DNA of 64,000 bases, taken from assembly GCA_026120185.1 (NCBI GenBank), contig JANUWF010001783.1:4929001-4993000 (forward strand), given 5' to 3'. Below are positions 37,279 to 49,607 of this stretch, piece by piece. A model generated the notes under the pieces. The model was not told where the DNA came from. It did no database searches and worked only from the letters and a program-made list of their open reading frames with translations. Both the position numbers and the translations under genes were made by a program. Position 1 is the stretch's first letter. Each line of letters begins with the position of its first letter. The DNA comes from Voacanga thouarsii. Taxonomy: Eukaryota > Streptophyta > Magnoliopsida > Gentianales > Apocynaceae.

Positions 37279-37296
37279 TCCCTGGCAACGGTGCCA
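37279..37296 (-). promoter_or_regulatory. LARD3 primer-binding site (tRNA-Asp type)
   Basis: The element strand reads TGGCACCGTTGCCAGGGA, two changes from TGGCGCCGTTGCCGGGGA, the site used by many Athila/Tat elements. It lies six bases from the 5' LTR. Confidence 0.85.
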
Positions 37297-37302
37297 AAAG
37301 CT

Positions 37303-38681
37303 TGATGCACATTTTTCTAGTGTAGAAAATATTACCAACAAATAACATAATTACTCAAGTTTTAATTAAAATGCCAACCACTAAAACTACATATACGGCA
37401 AGTATATCCATCGTATAGTATAAGGAATAGCAAGTATCGAATCCACAAGAACTTAGGCTCCCACCTTACTTTACCCAAATCTTTATTATTTAGCCAATAA
37501 AATTATAAGTGACTAAAAAGAAAAATAAATAAAGATAAAAATATATATAACTCAAGGGTGCAATTTCATGTAACTAGACAATTATCTTGAAAACACAAGA
37601 TTGAATCAATTAGAATTCATCACAATCAATTGTCGTCTTGGCATCATGAAGGATTTAATATATACCAACTTCATTTGCAATCCATAGAATCACTATCTTC
37701 TAGTTAAATTAGTAAACATATTCTGTCTCGACTAACTTATCCAAAAGATACATTATAATCAATCTTCGTATAAACTCCTATGTTCTAAGTGATTTAAAAC
37801 ATGAAATTAATCAATGAATCCATATTCTGGCAATCATTAACCAATCTTTGATTACCAATGTTCTAAATAATTAACCCATTTTTTAAGCAAGTTAAGAGAT
37901 AACAAATATGAAATTAATTAATTGAAGTCATTACCAACCTCTTTTTCAAACAAGTTAATAACAAAAATCAACCAACCAACTCCATAACAAAAACAAGTAA
38001 TCAAATACTAAGAACACAAATCAATTAATCAAAAGTTCCAATTAATTCAAAATCATACTCTCCAAAATAATATCCAATTAAAATTAAAATATTAAGCACA
38101 TCATTGTTCTAGGAAAGTAAACAAAGGATAAAAGATAAAACTCATAGACAAGCCTTTCTTCTTCTCTTAAAAACCTCCTTTGAACAATGATCATTTGAAT
38201 GGTGATTGAGTAGCTTGCTTAGATCCTTCAAATCACACCATTCTCTTGTGTTTTTGTTGTATTTATAAGCCTCCTTGATACCAAAATTCGTTACTTGCGA
38301 AGTCTAGTCCGAGTAGAATTCAGAAAATACCAAAATCTTTTGAAAAATACCAAATTCATGCACAATCGCCTCTGGGCAAAATGGACCTGTAGTTGAGTTC
38401 AGTCGACCCTCCTGGCACTGGGTCCAATTTGTTTTTGTCCTCAATTTCTTCTTTTCCAGAGCAGACCTAGCACCTGGTGCATTATCTAGACCTAGCACCA
38501 GGTCCCATCTAGAACCCTTCACTTTTTTCTCGAAATCTACTCAATTCTGCATATATTTGTCAAAAATACTTTTTAAAAGCAAAATATCAAATAGGGAGGA
38601 ATATGTCTAGTTATTACAACAAAAGTATCTCAAAATAACCTCAAATAACTAGTAAAATAATGATGATTTTAGCTCCTATCA
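37303..38681 (-). mobile_element. LARD3 5' LTR
   Basis: About 1379 bp, collinear with 33447-34805 with scattered differences. TATA-like TATAAATA on the minus strand lies at 38260-38267. Confidence 0.85.
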
Positions 38682-38686
38682 ACAGT

Positions 38687-39065
38687 CTAGAACTAACGGA
38701 GGAATTATAAGTAAAGGTTATGATAAGTATTAGTGTTAGCCAGCCTATCGTTAGAGGTATTAATTCTGGATTATCTGTAGTTGGTGAGAGTAGTGGCCAT
38801 CCTATCGATGGAACTATTTTTGGATCATTACCTATTAAGGAAGTTTAATTGGTAATGGTTACACGCTTAACATATACAATTGTTAACCTTCCTACTAAGC
38901 TCTGTCATTTTTTCTAAGAGCCAAGTTATTCATATTTTTTTATAATGGTTTTAATAGGTTAACCATATCATGGAAATAATATAATGTTTTAAATGTACAT
39001 TTTATATATGTTTTTTTCAAAACAAACATTTTTTTTTTTAATGAAGTTTTTTTCAATCAACAGAA
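38687..39065 (+). other. Copia leader, internal region 2 (second part)
   Basis: Continues the leader from CTAGAAC and matches 28670-29048. No coding sequence is seen. Confidence 0.6.
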
Positions 39066-42000
39066 ATGTCTAATTTCAGTCTTTTGTCCATTATTCTCAA
39101 GGTGAATAAGTTAACTGGACCTAACTACGTGAACTGAAAAAGAAATATAAACATAGTACTCATTGCGGAATAGTACAAGTATGTTCTAACCAACCCCTGT
39201 CTCAAAAATGGGAAAGATTCCATGGACCAGGATTGTGAGGTGGAGAAGGCATAGAGGAAAGCTAATGAAATGGGTTGATGCTATATATTAGCTTCCATGC
39301 CCAATGTTCTCCAATCTAAGCATGAAAACATGCCAACTGTATGCGACATTGATGTATCGTTTCACACCATGTTTGTTAATAAGAGCCGGCCTGCAAAGCA
39401 GGAAGCTCCTAAAGCAATCGTGAACACTAGGACGACTGAGGGGGTATCAGTTCGCAAGCATATACTCAAGATGATTGCTTACTTTAGGGAAACTGAGGTC
39501 CTAAGAGCAATGATTGATGCTGAGAACCAAATTAACATAGTTCTTAAGACTTTGGCAGATTCGTATTCTCAGTTCAAGCTAAATCATAACATGAACAAGT
39601 TGAATATGTCTTTGACTGTATTGATGAAAGAACTCCAGGCTGAATAGAAAGTTATAATGTATGTGTCAAAGGTTTTGGTTACTCACTCTGGACCATCTTC
39701 TAGGACTAAGGCCCAACATAAGAGGTTCAAGAAGAAGAAGGCCCAAAATAATGTAGGGGCTCAACCCAAGGCATCCAAGCCTGGTACATCGAAGCCTAAC
39801 GCCAAGCCCAAGGGCAAGTGTTTCAAGTGTGGCAAGAAGGAGTACTTCAAAAAGGATTGGCTGGACTTCTTGGCCAAGTCTTCCTCATGTTATGCTCTTT
39901 ACTTAGATATTTTGATGGTTGGATCATCACCCACTTGGATTGTTGACTCCGAAGCCACTGGCTATATCTGTAACTCCTTGTAGGGGTTCAATAAGATAAG
40001 GTGACTCAATAGATAAGAGCACAACTTATAGTGTGCAATGGAGCACAATTATAGGCCGAAGAAATGGGAAACTTGGAGCTTTTATTTGATTGTAAGAGGA
40101 TTTTAATATTAAAGGATATTTTATATGTTTCTAATTATAAACCAAATTTAATTTTAGTTTCAAGATTGATTAATCAAGGATATTTTATTTCTTTCCATTC
40201 TAGTATTTCAATCAGTAGAAATGAAAATATTATTTGTTCTGAAAACATATATGGGAATTTTTTTTCTATATTAATCCTATTAATTATCAAATAAATAATA
40301 GTCAGACAAAACCTAATAATAAGAAGAGAAATATCACATCAAGTAACTTTTATTTATGGCACTTGAGATTAGGATATATAAATCCTAATCGGAAGCAAAA
40401 GCTAATAAAAAAAACAGGTCTTTGGATTCATTGAAATTGGAGGAATGGCTTAAGTGTGAATCTTGTCTTAAGGGTAAATTGACTAAAATGTTATTTATTC
40501 AAAAGGCGGAAAGGGCTAAGGAAATATTACAGTTAGTTCATACTGATATTTGTGGTCCTATATCTTCACCGCTAGAGGAGGTTATAATTACTTTATCACA
40601 TTCACAGATGATTACTCGTGTTTTGGTTATGTTTACTTAATAAGGAGTAAGTCTGATGCCTTTGATATATTTAAAGAGTTTAAGGCTGAGATGGAGTGTC
40701 AAATAGGTAAAATAATTAAAAAGCCAAGATCGGATTGTGGTGGAGAGTATCTTCTTGGTGAATTTAAGGACTACTTGGCATATCAGAGCATAATACCTTT
40801 GCTTACTGCACCTGGGACTCTCCAGCAGAATGGAGCAGCTGAGATAAAAAATAGAACTTTGATGGAAATAGTCAGGAGCATGATGAGTCATGTTACTCTT
40901 CATTTTTTTCTTTTTTTTTTTTTTTTTGGATATGCTTTGAAAATAATAGCATATATTCTGAACTTGGTGCCTTCTAAGTTAGTGCCTATACACCTTATGT
41001 GATATGGATTGAACAAAACCCCAATATGAATCATCTCAAAGTACGGGATTGTCCATCTTATGCACTGACTAAAGGAAGTAAGCTAGACCCAAAATCATAA
41101 TTGTGCTACTTCGTAGAGTATCCAAAAGGAACAAGGGATGGATACTTTTATTATCACCAAGAGCAAAATATACTTATTAGTACTTATGCTAGGTACTTGG
41201 AAGATGAATAAAGTGTATCCACTAAGGTTTCGAGTAATGTGGAATTGGAAGAGAAGTTAATTGATGCCTAAATTTCTTGTACCCCAATTGAGGAACCAAA
41301 AGAGATACAACCAAATGTTCCTATATCGACTGAGCCATGTTGTAGTGGGAGGATATCTAGGGCTCTTGAGAGAAAGTGTGGAGATTCCTTTGAGGTAGTT
41401 TCTGACCATCAAGAACATGATCCCACTAGATACAATGAGGTCATTGTTGATGTTGATGCGGAAAAATGGCAAACTGCAATAGATGTTGAGATTAAGTCTA
41501 TGTACCTCAATCAAGTCTAGAATCTTATCACTGCATTTGAAGGGATTAAACCCATAGGGTGCAAGTGAGTACACGAGAGAAAGAAATGTGCGGATGGAAA
41601 GGTGAAAACTTTTAAAGTAAAGTTTGTTGCAAAAAGTTATACTAAAAAAGAAGGGATCGATTATAAGGATACTTTTTCACATATTGCCATGCTTAAGTTC
41701 ATACACATTCTTTGGCCATCGCATGTCACTATGGCTATAAGATATGGCAAATGGATATTAATACAACTTTTCTTAATGGCTATCTTAGCAAAAACATCTA
41801 TATGTCCTAGCCTGAAGGCTTTAGTGCGAAAGGCCAAGAATATATGGTCTGCAAGCTTAAGAAGTTCATTTCTAGACTTAAGCAAGCATCACAAGCATAG
41901 AACATACATTTTGCTGAGATTGTAAAGTCTTATGGTTTCTTACAAAATGTGGATGAACCATGTGTACATAGAAAGTTAGATGGGAACAATGTGTTCTTTA

Positions 42001-42968
42001 TGGTATTTTTTGTAAATGACATTCTACTTATTAGAAATGATGCAGGAACATTATGATCTATAAAGGGTTGGCTATCAAGTCAATTTAGTATGAAAGATAT
42101 GGGATAAGCTAGCTACATTCATGGTATTAAACTTCTTAGAGATAGGAAACAAAGAATGTTAGGCTTATCTAAATCAGCTTATATTGACAAGATATCGGCT
42201 AGGTTTATCATAGATCAGTGTAAAAGTGGCAATCATACCCTTTAGGCACGGGTTGACCTTATCTTCCAAGCTGTGTCCTAAGACATAGAAAGAAAAAAAG
42301 AGAATGAATAGGATTCCCTATGCCTCAGTAGTGGGAAGTCTCGTGTATGCCATGCTTTATACTAGCCTGAATATGTGCTTTGCAATAGGTATGGTAAGAA
42401 GGTATCAATCAAACTTTGGGAAAGAATATTGGCAAGCTGTAAAACATATACTCAAGTACCTAAAAGGAATGATGGATTATATGCTACGTTACAGAGCCGA
42501 TAGCTTAGTCCCGACCAGTTACACAGGCTCAAATTTTTAGGTGGATAAAGATGAAAGAAAATCCACTAGTGGATATATTTTCACTTTGACTAGAAGGGCT
42601 ATTTCATTGATGAGTGTCAAGAAATCTTGTATTGCTTATTCTACCATGGAAGTTGAGGAAGTGGCAGCTTCAGAAGCTTCTAAATAAGCGGTTTAGCTCT
42701 AGATGTTTCTCATAGAACTTAGAGTTGTACCACACATGGACAGGCCTAGAACAATATATTGTGACAATTCTGGAGCTGTGTCACAATGTAAGGAGCCAAG
42801 AAACCATAGGAAGGGTAAGCACATTGAAATGAAGCATCACTTGATTCGAGAGTTTATCCAAAAATACGAGATAGTTGTTCATCAAATTTTCTCAACAAAT
42901 AATCTAGCGGACCCATTTACCAAGCCTTTGATGGAAAGGTGTTCGAGAGACACTTGGGCGTCATAGGC
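39066..42968 (+). pseudogene. Copia gag-pol polyprotein, copy 2
   Basis: Plus strand, full domain order with many stops and shifts. Gag (39066-39860) has NVLQSKHENMPT and a zinc knuckle at 39819-39860 whose His and last Cys are lost (CFKCGKKEYFKKDW). Protease is WIVDSEATGY with the catalytic Asp kept. The integrase core has D in VHTDICGP, D in RSDCGGEY and E in NGAAEIKNRT (40530-40870). A T17 run at 40911 follows the integrase core. Reverse transcriptase (about 41600-42250) has VAKSYTKKEGIDYKDTF, but its YVDD box became FVND near 42010. RNase H (about 42540-42960) has STSGYIFTL and ends LADPFTKPLME. It encoded the whole replication apparatus and is dead. Confidence 0.85.
40911..40927. repeat. 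Poly-T run in Copia integrase remnant
   Basis: 17 T directly following the integrase catalytic block, with a further T-rich stretch before it. It is probably post-insertion slippage. Confidence 0.85.
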
Positions 42969-43004
42969 GTAGACACATATGGACTATCATAGTCTATTTA
43001 GTGC

Positions 43005-43014
43005 AAGTGGGAGA
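43005..43014 (+). promoter_or_regulatory. Copia polypurine tract
   Basis: AAGTGGGAGA directly before the 3' LTR, identical to 4234-4243. Confidence 0.85.
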
Positions 43015-43015
43015 T

Positions 43016-44875
43016 TATTAGAATATATGCCCAAAATGTACTATGTATTTTTGTATTTTAAAAATTAATAAAAAGTTTCTTTCATTAATGGTTATTTGTT
43101 TACATATATTTGTACATTAAAGGTCTAAGTGTATTAGTAAGTAATCTACGTGATTGAGTCGTGCTTTCACAGTAAGGTGTAGATTATGGGCTATTAACAC
43201 ATAAGAGAAAAATTGTTCTTGATCAATTGATAAAGTTGGGCACTTTATTAAGGTTTAGATCATTACATTATAGTTTCTAAATGGGGAACGGTTTACCTTT
43301 AATCAGTGAGTAGTCCACTCACGCCATTAGTGAAAGTATATTTAGAATACGTAGAACTGGACCGCATGATAATAATCTTTATCAAAGTACTAAAATAAAT
43401 AAAGATTAGTTTATCGCACCTATTGCATGGACGAGTACCCTAGGACTTAGTTGTAAGTTAGTGGTCTGGTGAATCTATACTTGTACACTTTGATGTATAT
43501 TGGTTAAGGTCTTATCGCAAGGCCAATAACCTTGTACATTGGGTGTATGACTCTAGTGAATTAAAACAGAGTTATATAATAGAGTTTGTATGCTTCCTTA
43601 CGTGAAGAAATTACCCCCTTGTGATTGTTAGGGATAATCTGATAATCTAGGACCTTGGGAAACATAACTAAGTATGTACACTTCTGGGTAGCTCCATATG
43701 ATAAGTGGATATCTATTGGAAGTTATAGATTATCAGACTAGCTATCAAAGAATGGTAGATGTCATTGAGAAAGGTGTTAGTACTATTTTCCTATCTCAAT
43801 GACGGGTGTTACGTAAAAGGGTATTTTCGTCATTACACCTTTAAGTCGAAGACACTACACTTGCAATATTATTTTCGATGTCAATATTTCTATGTAGTGA
43901 TAAATGTAATATCTAAAATGATTAAAATGCCGCAATTTGTTAGCAAGGGTATTTTGATTATTTTAGTTGCCAAGAATAATATATCTTTTGGTCCACATAG
44001 TAGCTCAAATAACCTTAGTAAATTTATTTACTACGTGGGCTTCTTGGATGAATTTATTATTGGAAAAATTATTCTATAAGTCCAATTAATTATTTATTTG
44101 GACTACAATAATTAATTGGGCTAATATAATTAAATATTTTATTAATTAATTATATTGGATAATTTTATATCGGGCCCAAGTACTTTAATTAATTAATAAA
44201 AGAACTAATTTAATTAATTAGTTTATTAATTGATTATCTTAGATAATTTTATATTCGGCCCAAGTGGATTAATTAATTAGTAAGAGAACTATTTAATTAG
44301 TCATTGGACTAATTAATATTACATGGCCTATTAGCATTTGACGAAGCCGCGATGTGCAAAGGAAAAAAAAAAGAAAAGGAAATTAAAGCAAATGGCAGCT
44401 GTTTGTTTTGAAAAGGAAAAAGAAAAGCTAAATTGATAAATAGGCATCTCGTGTGCCTTGGTGAAAGGTTGACCGAATTTTTCACAAGAAAATAGCTTTC
44501 GGTATTTTTCCTTAGATAAAATAAAAGCCACCATTTCTTTTATTTTTTCCTTTTTTTTTTTTACCCTTCCCTTTTGTTCCAATTTTTTTTACCCTGATTC
44601 TACTTTCACCAGTTGAGGTCCATAATGGTTATCGAATACTCTGAAAAATCAAGAACTAGCAAACGTGGTAAGTATTTGTTGCGAATGAGCTAACGGTTAG
44701 CTATTGTTCTTACGAAATAAGTAGACATTCCCATTCAACAAGCAATGTTGAACTCGAATCCAACTCCAGTTATTAAAGTTAATCGCCCTAGAAGTAAGTC
44801 TTCCTAGACTTTGGCTCAAGAAAAATTTTAATTTGCTATCTTTCATTGCGTATTTAATTTTCCCGCGATCCTTCA
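43016..44875 (+). mobile_element. Copia 3' LTR (full)
   Basis: 1860 bp, starting TATTAGAATATATGCCC (terminal TG mutated to TA) and ending GATCCTTCA, followed by target duplication GATTT. Confidence 0.88.
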
Positions 44876-44880
44876 GATTT

Positions 44881-45304
44881 TGCATTCGTAACCTCTTTCA
44901 ATATTAGAATTGTTATTTAACTGTGTTAAGTTTGTATTTGGTACTTGGCTAATTAATGGAAATGCTTGACAATTACATATCCTAGACTCTTTTTCTTATT
45001 CTTGATTTTCTCATAGCTAATCTTGTGTGGAGTTGTATTGATTCTCAGCGTTCGTCCATTGTAGATACCTTATTCCATTAATTCCTTATGCTAAACAATA
45101 GAAGAAGAGTTAGTAGTAGTACATTTATCCTTTTCCGTAGGATTTTTTATACTTGCCAATAAAACTCAATATTATACGAAAGATACTTGCCCATATGTGC
45201 ATTATGTGTTAGTGATATTGGAATTTTTATTTAAAACTAGATTTGTTGTGTGATTTGTAAGAATACTTCCTAAGTAAAAATGTATGCACACAAAATGCGC
45301 ATCA
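44881..45304 (+). mobile_element. LARD1 left LTR, second part
   Basis: Continues from 14160 and aligns with 49180-49602. It ends GCGCATCA. Confidence 0.85.
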
Positions 45305-45310
45305 TGTTTT

Positions 45311-45328
45311 TGATATCGTTGCCAGGGA
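45311..45328 (+). promoter_or_regulatory. LARD1 primer-binding site (tRNA-Asp type, decayed)
   Basis: TGATATCGTTGCCAGGGA aligns with TGGCGCCGTTGCCGGGGA. It lies six bases after the LTR, as in LARD2 and LARD3. Confidence 0.75.
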
Positions 45329-48094
45329 ATAAGGATAATATCATGAAAGTTTGGATTTTATCGATTTGGTCATGTATATATTTGTGAATATTACTAACTC
45401 TTTTATGTAAATATCTTTTTATACTTGTGCATAGTACTAACTGTGCTATGTACTTTATTGTATTATTATTTTTTATATTGTTATATGTTGTTTAGGATAT
45501 TGGTATAGCTTTTCGTATTTTATTGATGTAGCTTTTGTTCTTGTAATTAGTCTTGTTGTTGTGGTTTGTTGTTGCTGGAGATTCTTGGTATTTTATTGTT
45601 GTATTAGTGTTTGTAAGATGGAATTGTTGTTGTAAATGGCTACTAATTGAGGAGATATTGTCGTGGAAAAGTTAGTTTAGTTGAAGGAGTAGTTGTAATG
45701 ATGGTGGATATTTTGAGAACTTGGTTGATTGTTGTATTGTAGTATTGGTTATTGTTGTTGTTGTTGAGTTTTTCTTTTTATTGTTGTTGTTGTTGTTAAG
45801 TTTTTCTTTTAGACTTGTTGTAGTAGTTGGTGGTGGTTGTTGTTGTAATCTATATTGTAGTAGCGGTGAATGTATTGAGAAGTTGGTTAGCTTGTATAAT
45901 TTGCGTGGTGTTTTGTTGTTCGTTGCTGTTTGACTGGGGATTTGGTTAAATTATGTAATCCTTTATATGGTAGTTATTTTGGTTATTTTGGATACTTTGT
46001 TGAAGTTTGGGAAACATTTTGTATAGTAGTTGTTAAAGTGTTAAGGCTATTTTTTCATTAGTTGGAGACCTCATTTTTGTTTTTAAAGTTTGTAACATTG
46101 ATTAGTGATTATTTATGTTGAAATATTTTGAATTTCTTTAAAACAATCTTTTAAGCCTTCTATTCATTTTATTCACTTTAATAATCATGATTTTGCTAAG
46201 CGGTATAATAAGAGAGTTGAGAATAAGATGATAGCTCTTAAGAGTGATAGAAAGCTCAGTAAGTGAATACCTATTGTCGGGTCATTTGTATAAGAAAAGT
46301 GTACATATGGGTTTAGTTATTTGTTTTATTATATTATTGTAGTGTTATTAGTGTAATAGATGTTTTGGTTTTTTTCATATTAGTTGATCTTATAGTTTTA
46401 TTATAATATTGGTGTATATATGGGATCTTGTTTATATTTTTGTTGCTGTTATTTTAGCCTTTGTGTGCTATTTATTTTGTTTTTATTTTGTAGTAACAAG
46501 AACAAATCAGCACCAGTTATTTGTAGAGTTCAAAATTAGCAAGATACTGGGAATAACTAGCACCTATTATTACATTTAAGCCGATGTTGGTCATTTTATG
46601 TTACTTTGATTTGTTTTATTTTCTTATGATTCATTTTGTTATTTATTTTTTAAAATCTTTACTTGTGTTTTGTTTTTGTATTTGTAGTTATTAATCTTTT
46701 GTTAGACTTAGAAGCCCCTCGCTTCAAATTATTGGCAACAACCCTATTTGGACAATGAGTTTCAAGACACCCAGGGAGTATTACTTACCCTTTCCTCCTT
46801 ATTTTGTTATTTTGTATGATATAAATATGCTTGTATCATATAGTTTGGACAATAAGGACATTATCCCATTTAAGCATGAAGAGGGAGGTTTAGTTATATT
46901 TCTTTGCAATTTTGTATTAATAATTTTGGATATTTCTTATTTTGGGCTAAAATTTTTTATATTCTTTATTTTTGTAATAGTGCTAATTTTTATTTTTGAA
47001 ATTTTTTTTTCGCATTGTTGCATTAGCTTTCAAGACTTTTTGGTATATGTGTTGATATGTGTTAGTTTGGTAGAGTTATTATTTATCTTTCGCTTGAGAA
47101 TTCTACTTAAGACTATTTTAAGAGAGTGGATTTTATGTACACTTATATTTTGAGTATGACATATGCTAAGTTTTGAGAAGTAAGTTAACCTTGTTTATGC
47201 CTTTGAAAATATTGTGAAGCTTGATTCTTTGAGAATGGATGAGAACTTTGTGAGGACATATAGAATGTGGATTGTTGGCTTATCTCTAGTTTTTGGCATC
47301 CCCAATTATTTATTTATTTATTGTTTTATTCTTTTATTATGTTGTATTATACACATTTCCATTTGTAAATATTTGTAATCTAATATAAAGGTAAGTACGA
47401 GTAAGAGATAGGGTGCTCATTGCACCTATCGAAGTGAGGAGAAAAAAGGCTTTAAGAATGCAAAAAGCATGTCCCATGACGAAAAAAACGTGTGATATAA
47501 AAAAAAGAAAGAAAAAAAAGAAAAAAAGAAGCAAAAGGCAAAAATGCAAAGGATGCAAAAAGAAGCACTTAAGTCAAAAACATTATGAATGTATTCCTTT
47601 ATAGAAAAATTATTAAAAATAAGAGGTTTCTACTTTGTCATTTCAAAGTTGAAATGTATTGTTGTATTGTTCTATCAAAGTGTAATGTATTGTAGTAATA
47701 GGATGCAACATTTGTAATATTTGTACCTTTTGTAAGCTATGAGACTTGAGTGAGTCAGTTAATCCTAACTTTTATTAATAATATTGTTTGTATTCTTGAT
47801 TGGAGAAGTAGAGTGAATCACATTTATTTAGTATAAACTTATTTAATTCAACTTCGATGTTCTTAGTTATGTCTAACTTAATATATGAGTATAGATAGGA
47901 TAACTTGGATAGATAAGTGTTAGGATGAATTCTAAGGTGGAAGAAGAAATAATCTCTCTACCACTTTGACCATATTGCATATATACTAATTTGTTCTTAT
48001 TATTCACCTAAAATGGTACGTAGAATTTTTCATTAGTAACTATTCTTTGTTTTTGTGGAAAAAAGTTTTTTTTTTTTTTCTTGAGGATAGGTAA
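45329..48094 (+). other. LARD1 internal region, non-coding
   Basis: About 2.8 kb, very T-rich. A TTG/TGT trinucleotide-rich stretch lies at about 45540-45850 and an A-rich purine stretch at 47490-47560. The longest reading (46755-47153) is hydrophobic and biased toward Phe, Leu and Ile, and resembles no protein known to me. No gag or pol motifs are seen in any frame. Confidence 0.6.
45720..45850. repeat. TTG trinucleotide-rich stretch
   Basis: Imperfect TTG/TGT repeats, with the clearest runs near 45748-45765 and 45779-45797. Confidence 0.8.
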
Positions 48095-48113
48095 AAGTTT
48101 AAGTATGGAAGAG
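48095..48113 (+). promoter_or_regulatory. LARD1 polypurine tract
   Basis: AAGTTTAAGTATGGAAGAG directly before the LTR start TGATGAG. It is a weakened form of the AAGTTTGGGGGAA-like tract in LARD2. Confidence 0.65.
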
Positions 48114-48319
48114 TGATGAGTGCTCATCATATACATAATTCCTATATAAATTGTAATTTATTTGTCGTAAAATAATGCCTAAATGACTACTAATTCCCAC
48201 ATTCATATATTATTTTGGGTAGGATTGAATAAAGGAGGCTTAAGGAGGAACAAGAATAAAAATGTAGAAAAATGGAAGCTTGCACAAGGAATAACCATCT
48301 TTTGTGAAAAAATAAATAA

Positions 48320-48350
48320 CTGGTCCATGAGTTGAAAATCCATGGACCAG
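48320..48350. repeat. Inverted repeat in LARD1 right LTR U3
   Basis: CTGGTCCATG and its exact complement CATGGACCAG with an 11-nt loop. The matching site in the left LTR is only partly paired. Confidence 0.75.
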
Positions 48351-48561
48351 CTATTACTTGAGAAAGACACAATTTATGAAGAAAAAGAAATAACAAGCAC
48401 TGGTTCTCTCTACCAACAGGAGCTGGTTCAACATAGAGAGTAGAAATTCAACTTATTAGAAATAATAGGCACCGGTTCTCCACCCCAAGAGGTGCTAGTT
48501 AGTGTCGAAAATCAAAATTCTAGATCTATTCCTCACACACCTTTTACGGCTTACTTGGCCC

Positions 48562-48570
48562 TATAAATAG
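48562..48570 (+). promoter_or_regulatory. Putative TATA box of LARD1 right LTR
   Basis: TATAAATAG, conserved with 13568-13576. Confidence 0.6.
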
Positions 48571-49607
48571 AAGCTATCAACATAATGATTGGCGGCTAAC
48601 ATTAGAAAAAAAGATCCACACCACAAGACAGAAGATTTAAGGAGAAAAATGGAGGGTTACTCAAGGAAAGTTTAGAGAAGATGATTAAATTGACTTGTAT
48701 ATGAGTTTTCTTAATCTCTTTTTTTTTTTCCACTTGGCAATGTATTTATTTACTTTAATTATTCTTGAAGTGTTGAACCGTAGGTGGATTCTTGTAGTAA
48801 ATCTACTTTTGATTTGTTGGATTTCAATTTCTAATATGTGATTACTGGAATTTATTGTATTGGATTCATGATTTGGTTACTCTCTTTTAATGAATTTGAG
48901 AGATGGGATTAGAAGTTGAGTGCCAAGCTAATAGGTTCAATATTTGTTTTCACTTGATTAACTCAAGAGAGAAGTTGAGGGATTAGGACTTGGTAATCGT
49001 GAGGAGTTTGGTATCGCCAAGAGATAGGGCTATTGGGCTTTTCTGAAAATTAGAGATTTTGAACTTAATATTTTTTGGGTTCAGTTAGGGAGGTACAAAT
49101 ACCCTTTAACTAGCCAAAAAATAGGGAATCCATAACTCAAGAAAGTGTTGGTTTTGTATTTGTAACCTCTACCAGTATTAGAATTATAATTTGATAGTCT
49201 TATTTTTGTATTTGGTACTTGGCTAATTATGGGGGAGTCTTGACAATTTCATGTCAAAGACTCTTATTTTTATCCTTAATTTTCTCATGGACAATCTTAT
49301 ATGGGGTTGTGTTGTTCTCTGAGTGTATCCGTTCCAGATACCTTATTCCATTAATTCATTAGTTTAAATAATAGAAGAAGAGTTAGTAGTGGTACATTGA
49401 TCCTTTTAGTAGTAGTACCTTTATCCTTTTCCCGAGAATCTTCGATACTTGCCAATAAAACTCTGTATTATATAGTAGGTATACTTGCCCACATGTGCAT
49501 TATGTATGAGTGATATTGACATTTTAATTTAAAACATCATTTGTTGTGTGATTTGTGACAATACTTTTTATGTAAAAATATATGCATAGAAAATGTGCAT
49601 CAGTACT

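Larger units (their letters stand above)
33447..38681 (-). mobile_element. LARD3: non-autonomous Tat/Athila-type LTR element
   Basis: Minus-strand element. On the plus strand both LTRs start TGATGC and end CCTATCA. The left (3') LTR is 33447-34805 and the right (5') LTR is 37303-38681. The purine tract is at 34806-34821 and the primer site at 37279-37296. The flanks AGAAT (33442-33446) and ACAGT (38682-38686) are a decayed 5-bp duplication. The host Copia leader continues with CTAGAAC on the right, as in the uninterrupted copy at 28670. At 5.2 kb it has no recognisable gag or pol. Confidence 0.85.
14161..44875 (+). mobile_element. Copia cluster: four LTRs and two internal regions with one target duplication
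   Basis: The outer ends are TGTTGGAATATATGCC at 14161 and CCTTCA at 44875, flanked by the perfect duplication GATTT (14156-14160 and 44876-44880) inside the LARD1 left LTR. The order is: partial LTR (14161-14903), full LTR (14904-15079 plus 25651-27385), internal region 1 (27386-about 30647), partial LTR (about 30648-32071), internal region 2 (32072-33446 plus 38687-43015), full 3' LTR (43016-44875). The Gypsy element and LARD3 are later insertions. One duplication for the whole cluster points to one original insertion later enlarged by recombination, or to insertion of related copies into each other. Confidence 0.85.
13097..49602 (+). mobile_element. LARD1: large non-autonomous Tat/Athila-type LTR element
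   Basis: Flanked by a perfect 5-bp duplication GTACT (13092-13096 and 49603-49607) inside the CACTA TNP2 reading frame. The LTRs start TGATG and end GCATCA. The left LTR (13097-14160 plus 44881-45304, 1488 bp) is the same length as the right LTR (48114-49602, 1489 bp). A decayed tRNA-Asp-type primer site follows the left LTR and a purine tract precedes the right one. Without insertions the element is about 5.8 kb and has no recognisable gag or pol, so it must have moved with enzymes from another element. The left LTR hosts the 30.7-kb Copia cluster. Confidence 0.88.
48114..49602 (+). mobile_element. LARD1 right LTR
   Basis: 1489 bp, starting TGATGAGTGCTCATCAT and ending GTGCATCA, followed by the duplication GTACT. 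It carries a perfect 10-bp inverted repeat at 48320-48329/48341-48350 and a TATA box at 48562-48570. Confidence 0.88.

Noticed and set aside
46755..47153. 132-codon hydrophobic reading in LARD1
   Set aside because: Composition follows the T-rich DNA, with no motif and no matching frame in the other LARDs. Probably chance.
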